64,000 bases of DNA, from NCBI GenBank assembly GCA_951799405.1, contig OX637344.1:2294001-2358000 (forward strand), read 5' to 3'. Below, piece by piece: positions 58,759 through 64,000 of this stretch. A model generated the notes under the pieces. The model searched no databases, was not told the origin of the DNA, and saw only the letters and a list, made by a program, of their open reading frames with translations. The stretch comes from Agapetus fuscipes (Eukaryota; Arthropoda; Insecta; Trichoptera; Glossosomatidae). Positions within the stretch are counted from its first letter, which is position 1; every line of letters begins with the position of its first letter. The position numbers were made by a program, and so were the translations under genes.

Positions 58759-59146
58759 TAATACCCAATAATGTAAAGATATTTTTCTATACAAGGATAT
58801 AATTTTTTTAAGATATTCATAAACAAAGCTTAGATAATATAATTCTACTGATTTATTCACGTAAAAATAAGTTAATACTCGGATTAAAAGTTAGGCTGTC
58901 ATTTCTATAATTAAGAGGGTGCCTACCTAAACCTTTAACGAGCCTCATTCCCATATTGTGACTGGGCTTTATCAAAGGATTCCTTGTGGGAATAAAACAT
59001 TCCATACAAAAATATGTACCAGGGTCACATGAAGCGATTCGTCCCCTAAGTGCTTGTTTGTCTTATATCCATCAATTGCAGGTCCGGATTAAGGGCGGTT
59101 CGAATGGGGCCTTTGACTTGGACAAAATATTTAAAAATGATCTTAT
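58759..59146. other. Gene-free stretch with a MITE-B end
   Basis: CCCCTAAGTGCTTGTTTGTC at about 59042-59061 is a MITE-B terminus; the opposite terminus GATAAGCCAAACAAGCACT is near 59827, so an 800-bp MITE-B that was later filled with other insertions (SINE-2, LINE-A, B-tail) is conceivable. Confidence 0.4.
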
Positions 59147-59439
59147 GACCGGTCCTTAGTTTAGTGCTAACACTTCTGACTCGTAAATGGACGGTTTGGG
59201 TTCGAATCCCAGCGGGGCACAAAAAAATATACCATTGTTATTTTCAAATATGCTCTTCGCTGGGTGAAAAATTCATATACCTTTACCAAAGACCGGTTAC
59301 TGGAGGTCCATGCAGCCTTGCAGCAATTGGATCTTGTTTGAGAATGGGCGCTTTTTACAGCGATGACAAAGCTCGTAGAGGGCTCTTGAAGTGTGATTCA
59401 CGTAAAAACAGCGCTCACCAAATAAATCATGCTAATATT
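59147..59439 (+). mobile_element. SINE-2, full length
   Basis: GACCGGTCCTTAGTTTAGTG, GGTTCGAATCCCAGCGGGGC (B box), then body and full tail to AAATAAATCATGCTAATATT. Confidence 0.85.
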
Positions 59440-59458
59440 ATTTTTTTATTAAATTCAT

Positions 59459-59532
59459 TCCTTGAAATGGAGGCAGCTCTGCAGAGGCTCTGGAAAAGCC
59501 TAGCGGAATAACTTCAGAGTTACAGTTACAGT
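59459..59532 (+). pseudogene. LINE-A 3' end
   Basis: TGGAGGCAGCTCTGCAGAGG, CCTAGCGGAATAACTTCAGA and GTTACAGTTACAGT: the last ~15 codons, stop and tail. Confidence 0.75.
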
Positions 59533-59795
59533 ATTCCTTGATTTGTAGGTTGGTATCAGGCTCACAACCCATTCTGTAAAAATGGTTCACTTTGACAACA
59601 TTACCCCTGTTTCAGGGAAGCTCGGCAAAAGTTGCAGGGCTTATGTTCATTTGAGATTGGGTTTTGTATATTGTAGGTCCACATGCGCCATGTGTGAGCG
59701 CGAAATTATGCGTGTCTGCTTGTGGGAATGCATTTAATATGAATCTCAAATGATACATATCTTTGCAACTTAGATTTAGATTAGATTTAGATGGC
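59533..59795 (+). mobile_element. B-tail, full length
   Basis: TTCCTTGATTTGTAGGTTGG to CTTAGATTTAGATTAGATTT. It begins exactly where the LINE-A tail ends. Confidence 0.85.
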
Positions 59796-59839
59796 CATCA
59801 AAGGTCATCTTTGAATCAAATGGTAGATAAGCCAAACAA

Positions 59840-60315
59840 GCACTGGGGATTGGATAGGCGGCAAGATGCTATGTTATTCAAAAACGAACAAACAAAAAAA
59901 GATGTAACACCAAAAAACCATAATTAAAACTGTCAAGTCGCACAAAACCAAAGGAATGTCTGGAATTTGCTTTTTAATTCGTGCCGACTACCTCTCTGAA
60001 TACGAGTCTTTTTTTTTTCTTGTATTATTCATAAAAGAACAACATCAACAAAAAAATAAAACAAGAGTAAGTTTCACCTTTACGGCGTGATTAGCATCGC
60101 CTCGATACTTAAATGTCTGTAATTAAAAATAATCAGAATCTTTAATTATGAACTCGTTATCTGTGAATACACATCTAAATATTTTATATTGTTGCCTCTG
60201 AGAAATATTTAAGGCTCCCCTCTCTGTTTAATATAAAAAAAAACTGTTTAATTTTTTTTAATTAACCTAAGGTGAAAATTTTAAAACACATAAATACGTA
60301 TTTACTACATAGTTT
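59840..60315. other. Gene-free stretch
   Basis: Nothing recognised. Confidence 0.35.
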
Positions 60316-60416
60316 TGACCGGTCGGTCAAGCGGTAGCGTTTCGGACTCGTAAATAGAAGATCGTGGGTTTGAATCCCGGCGGAGCACTTCAATATACCA
60401 TTTATATTTTCAAACA
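60316..60416 (+). mobile_element. SINE-2 head, 3' cut by a B-tail
   Basis: TTGACCGGTCGGTCAAGCGG, TAGCGTTTCGGACTCG, GGGTTTGAATCCCGGCGGAG; the body stops at ATTTTCAAACATG where a B-tail starts. Confidence 0.75.
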
Positions 60417-60690
60417 TGTTCCTTGACTATTAGGTTGGTGCGCGGCTGACCTGTAGATGCTGTAGCTGATGCTGTAGAAAATGGTTCGCTTGTCACTGTC
60501 AATGTCACCCCTGTTTCAAGGAAGGTCGGCTAGAGTTGCAGGGTGTATGTTACATTCGAGATTTGCGTTTTTCAATGTAGGTTCACATGCGGCATGTGCA
60601 AGCGCGAAATTATACGTGTCTGCTTGTGAAAATGCATAAAATGTGAATCCCTAATGTTACATATATTTGCAACTTAGATTAGATTAGAAT
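60417..60690 (+). mobile_element. B-tail, full length
   Basis: TTCCTTGACTATTAGGTTGG to TTGCAACTTAGATTAGATTA, with a short internal duplication (GTAGATGCTGTAGCTGATGC). Confidence 0.85.
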
Positions 60691-60735
60691 AATATATTTT
60701 TCACTGGATTAAAAAAATCATCTTCAAAAGCCTAA

Positions 60736-60998
60736 TCTAAATCTTAATTTGAGCGGCAAAGATATATATTATATATCATTTAAGATTCATATTAAACGCA
60801 TTCCCACAAGCACACATGTATAAGTTCACGCTAACACATGCCGCATGGGGACCTACAATATAAAAATCCAATCTCAAATGAACATAAGCCCTGCAACTCT
60901 TGCCGACCTTTTCTGATACAAGGGTGATATTGGCAGAGTTAACCATTTTTTACAGTATGGGTGGTCAGCCTCATACCAACCTATAAGTCAAGGAATGT
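60736..60998 (-). mobile_element. B-tail, full length
   Basis: TAATCTAAATCTTAATTTGA to CCTATAAGTCAAGGAATGTA. Confidence 0.85.
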
Positions 60999-61006
60999 AC
61001 TAGGTA

Positions 61007-61453
61007 CACGTGGCACGTGCGAAGCATTTGTAAGTGCGAATTTACACGTGGCTGATTACGCAACGCAACTAAGCTACACATATAATAGTGTAACTTCTTG
61101 CCGCGTTATCCCCGAAGAGGTCGCATGAGGCGAGTTGAACCTATTTATTTTTACAGGTAAGGGGGCCGGCCTTACGCCAACCACTTCAGTTGAAGTGGGA
61201 GTTTCCCAGCTCCCGAGGGGGCTGGTACTCATTTCTTGTGAAGGCTGAGTAAACCTTGCCGATATTTTTTGGGGATTTAAATAAGCACCGAAACGGGAAA
61301 TCATTTCTGACACCCTCGGTGGGATTCGAACCCGAGCTCACGGCATGGAATGCAAGCACTCTACCAACTGAGCTATCGACCGGACATTTGCGAGCATGCA
61401 TTTAGTATGAATTTTAAATGTAAATACATCTTTGCAACTTAGATTGTAGGTCA
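61007..61453 (+). mobile_element. B-tail 3' part split by SINE-1
   Basis: GCATTTGTAAGTGCGAATTT before 61052 and GCGAGCATGCATTTAGTATG, CTTTGCAACTTAGATTG after 61384 are one B-tail; the SINE-1 lies between. Confidence 0.75.
61057..61384 (-). mobile_element. SINE-1, full length, inserted in a B-tail
   Basis: CAACGCAACTAAGCTACACA to ACCAACTGAGCTATCGACCG. Both pol III boxes are intact, so it is a good reference copy. Confidence 0.88.
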
Positions 61454-61863
61454 TTATAGTTGTGGCGAGGCGAGCCTTAATAATATTGTTATTTCGTACA
61501 TTAAGGGTGTGTTACATCACGTTTACTAAGAGTCGTGTTAATTTGTTATATTAAATTTTAATAATTAATCCCATACTCGTAAAATATGCTTTTTTTTCTA
61601 CAAGTTCATAAAATTAACACTATGAGTTATCTTCGAATAATATCTCTTATCAGTTTTTTTAAATCTCAAAGCCAATAATTAGTGGGCTTATAAAACATGG
61701 GCGGAAATCTGATTAAACGATTCGTTAAAAAAAAACGAAGACTTTTGACCTATGGACCATTGTAATAAGAGACGCGATTTTTTTCCATCTTTAAAATTCC
61801 TGTAAAAAAAAACCGAATAAAAGATGAAAGACGAAGAAAAAGACGAACGAAAAATGCATAGGT
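61454..61863. other. Gene-free stretch
   Basis: Nothing recognised. Confidence 0.35.
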
Positions 61864-61865
61864 AC

Positions 61866-62370
61866 AAAACGCAAACGCAACTAAGCTACACATATAATGT
61901 AACTTCTTGCCTGCGTTATCCTCGAAGGAGTCGCATGTGGTGCTTCGGGACCTATTTATTTTTATAAGGTAAGGGGGCCGGCCTCACTCCAACCACTTTC
62001 AATTGAAGGGGGGATTTCCCAGCTCCCGGGGGGGCTGGTTCTCATTTCTTGTGAAGGTTGAGTAAACCTTTGAGATCGAACCCTTGCTCTCGGCATGGAA
62101 TGCAAGCATTCTAACAATTGAGCTATCGACCTTTTTACGAGCTTGATTGTCGTCGCTACAAAGCGCCAATTCTCAAGCAATACCCAGTTGTTGTAAGGTT
62201 GGATGGACCTTTGGTGACCGGTCATTGGTAAAGGTTTTATGAATTTTTCAACCCAGAGAAGAGTAAATTTGAAAATATAAATGGTAAATTTTGTTGTGCC
62301 CAGCCGGGAATCGAACCCACAACCTTCCCATTCAGAGTCCGAAGTGTTACCACTGAACTACGGACCGGAA
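61866..62370 (-). mobile_element. Dimeric SINE: SINE-2 + SINE-1, complete
   Basis: The segment 61866-62137 is an inverted SINE-1 that lacks the bases between the B box and GGTTTACTCAACC. It is joined through CCTTTTTACGAGCTTG to an inverted SINE-2 head and body (62140-62370, ending ACTGAACTACGGACCGG with inverted B box GGGAATCGAACCC). Both tRNA-like heads are present, so the element has two internal promoters. Confidence 0.85.
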
Positions 62371-62466
62371 AAAAATAACCGTAGATATATCAAAAAAATA
62401 TATATATCCTTGAATGGGCGTCCACGTCTTGGGATCATTCTGACACATTTATGTGGAACGGACAGA

Positions 62467-62590
62467 GTACCAGTCCCCTCAAGTGCTGAGAAACCCCCAC
62501 TGTAGAAATAAATAGGTTCACTCGCCACATGCGACGCCTTCAGGCACAACGCGGCAAAATGTTGCACTATATGTGTAGCTCATTTGATTT
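62467..62590 (+). mobile_element. SINE-1 3' half
   Basis: GTGCTGAGAAACCCCCACTG, AATAAATAGGTTCACTCGCC, CACAACGCGGCAAAATGTTG, TATATGTGTAGCTCATTTG. Confidence 0.75.
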
Positions 62591-62774
62591 TGTTTGTGGG
62601 TGCGAAATGAGCTTGAGCATTTAAATTTTAGAATGGATTCACATAGAAATTTTCGACGGGTTTCTAGGTAAAAGGCAAACAAATGTATTGTTGTTTATTG
62701 TAAAGGACCTTAGTCACATAAGCGTGTAATGTTTGACATTCTCACATTTGTGTTGAGTACATTAGGTTTTTCTT

Positions 62775-62905
62775 TTGGTCCGTAAATGGCTAAGTTGTTA
62801 AAGTTTATAAACAGTAGAAATGGGTTCAAATCCCAGACGTGATTCCCCGTTTCAGAGTTTATTTAGCCGGCAAGGTTTACTCAAAAGAGATGCGAACTTT
62901 CTCTA
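62775..62905 (+). mobile_element. SINE-1-related head, diverged
   Basis: AAATGGCTAAGTTGTTAAAG (A box-like), GGGTTCAAATCCCAGACG (B box), TTCCCCGTTTCAGAGTTTAT, CCGGCAAGGTTTACTC. Confidence 0.65.
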
Positions 62906-63269
62906 TTAAGGACAGAAAAAACCCCTCTTAGTAAATTTGGTTCTTTTAATGTGAACAAGTTTAAAACAATCAATTGATTTTCTATTTCCACATCATACTT
63001 CGTAACTCAAATGCGTACAAGATTTTTTTCTTTATTAGTTGTGGGTAAAGTTGGTACGCGTGTATTCAAGAAAACCAATCGAGAAGAGAAATGGTGGAAT
63101 AAAATAAAATTACGCTTTGTCGATCAAAGTTTTCAAACGTAGAAAAAATGTGTACCTACCTAAATACTTTTTCACAGTTTTGCGAACATGTATGATTTAT
63201 AATGTGCAGGTAGTTTATGTTACATTTGCGAACACACATCGTCGAGCAGATTTCTGAGACAGATTAGAA
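62906..63269. other. Gene-free stretch
   Basis: Nothing recognised. Confidence 0.35.
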
Positions 63270-63365
63270 GGGCACAGTGACAAAACAACACAGAAAACAC
63301 ATAACTATGACAGAACAACACAAGGACAAAACATCAGATGACAAAACATCACATACCTAAAAAAA
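63270..63365 (-). repeat. Inverted copy of the GTCAT minisatellite
   Basis: AGTGACAAAACAACACAG, TATGACAGAACAACACA, GGACAAAACATCAGATGAC: the reverse complement of the array at 63605-63755. Confidence 0.6.
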
Positions 63366-63395
63366 TAACATACCATACAGTCGTCAGTAAGTCAA

Positions 63396-63590
63396 TGTTA
63401 TGGCCGAGGGAATCAAGTCGCTGTTATAGGCTAGAGTATTCGGAACAGAGTAACGCTGGTTCGAATCACGCCTATTGACCCTGGTTCAAAATTGCATGCA
63501 CACAAGATTCTGCTTTTACATGAAGACATCTAGCCAGGCAAAATTGGTTGGTGAATTGAATTCCTGTTCACAAATCTATTTAAAAATATA
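63396..63590 (+). mobile_element. SINE-3, best copy
   Basis: TGTTATGGCCGAGGGAATCA, AGTCGCTG (A box), AACAGAGTAACGCTGGTTCG, AATCACGCC (B box), GAAGACATCTAGCCAGGCAA. The A box resembles tRNA-Leu/Ser genes. Confidence 0.75.
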
Positions 63591-63604
63591 TATATATTAA
63601 TCGA

Positions 63605-63755
63605 GACATGAAAAAACATCTTGTCTTGTGATGTTTTGTCATTGTGATGTACTTTCCTATGGTGTTTTGTCATATGATGTATTGTCATGTGATATTCTAT
63701 CATGTGTTATTCTACCATGTGTCGTTACGTCATATGTCGCTTTGTCACTGTGTCA
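63605..63755 (+). repeat. GTCAT minisatellite
   Basis: TGTGATGTTTTGTCATTGTG, GTGTTTTGTCATATGATGT, ATTGTCATGTGATATTC, GTCGTTACGTCATATGTCG; the same array type as 48980-49110. Confidence 0.65.
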
Positions 63756-63779
63756 TTCTACCGTGGAACCGCTTATTTA

Positions 63780-63960
63780 AATTTGAAATTAGAACGTCCT
63801 TTTCCCGCGCGCGCCGCCATTGCCCACTTTGACATCTCTCAGACGGAAAATTTCAAGCATAATGACGTCACACGTGCGTATGTTTTCGAGTTGATTTTCA
63901 TGTATTTGCATGGAGATTTCATATACTGAATAATACAACGTGCGCAGCGAAATATGGAGA
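63780..63960. promoter_or_regulatory. Cluster of CRE, E-box and octamer-like sites
   Basis: TGACGTCA (63863-63870, a perfect CRE palindrome) is followed at once by CACGTG (63871-63876), and ATTTGCAT (63904-63911) is a POU octamer. A CGCGCGCGCCGCCATT string lies about 50 bases upstream. The block is unique in the window. A promoter or enhancer is inferred from motif density only; the two ORFs that overlap it have no family features. Confidence 0.35.
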
Positions 63961-64000
63961 TTTGAGTGAGCGGAAATGTAATTTAGAAAAACACTTTTTT

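Noticed and set aside
61315..61384. Genuine tRNA genes at the many A-box/B-box matches
   Set aside because: Each match continues into a shared SINE body, the acceptor stems do not pair well, and the copies are multiply diverged.

Overview
The window looks like intronic or intergenic DNA from a large, repeat-rich animal genome, most likely an insect. It is AT-rich, no host protein is encoded in a long frame, and almost every recognisable segment is a transposable element or its debris. Abundant GTAGGTACCTA-like strings and the mix of RTE, L2/CR1 and Penelope elements with tRNA-derived SINEs would fit Lepidoptera or a related order, but this is an inference and the species is not identified.

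Layout. 0-9 kb: 5'-truncated LINE tails, three tRNA-type SINE families, an 8-bp-TSD MITE and a decayed reverse transcriptase. 9.3-11.9 kb: two Penelope-like (PLE) copies head-to-head, one coding for a GIY-YIG nuclease domain, nested in an older LINE tail. 16.2-20.7 kb: a MITE, then a structurally complete LINE (LINE-A) with three 148-bp 5' monomers, one uninterrupted 1028-aa endonuclease/reverse transcriptase frame and a TTACAG-repeat tail. 22.9-23.5 kb: a 112-bp tandem repeat. 26 and 48 kb: a composite SINE with a 5S rRNA head, a tRNA-like unit and a unique tail. 32-33 kb and 56 kb: degenerate minisatellites of 23 bp and about 35 bp. 34-46 kb: a second LINE lineage (LINE-B), young LINE-A fragments (one inside a Harbinger-like TIR element) and an L2-type or BovB-like debris field. 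51.2 kb: a 36-bp candidate microexon with strong splice sites. 57.3-57.6 kb: an L2/CR1-like LINE whose 3' tail matches the tail of SINE-2. 63.8 kb: a cluster of CRE, E-box and octamer-like sites.

How the parts relate. The repeat present in about 45 copies (called B-tail here) is the 3' untranslated region of LINE-B: four loci join it to LINE-B coding sequence. SINE-2 is a module used in three ways: alone with an L2-type tail, fused to SINE-1 as a dimer, and fused to a 5S head with another tail. PLE 3' ends at five loci carry hammerhead-ribozyme-like cores. LINE-A, LINE-B, the L2/CR1-like LINE and the PLE would have supplied the enzymes; the SINEs and MITEs are non-autonomous. Family names (LINE-A, LINE-B, B-tail, SINE-1/2/3, 5S-SINE, MITE-B) are local labels, not database names. 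All repeat boundaries were judged by eye and may be off by several bases.
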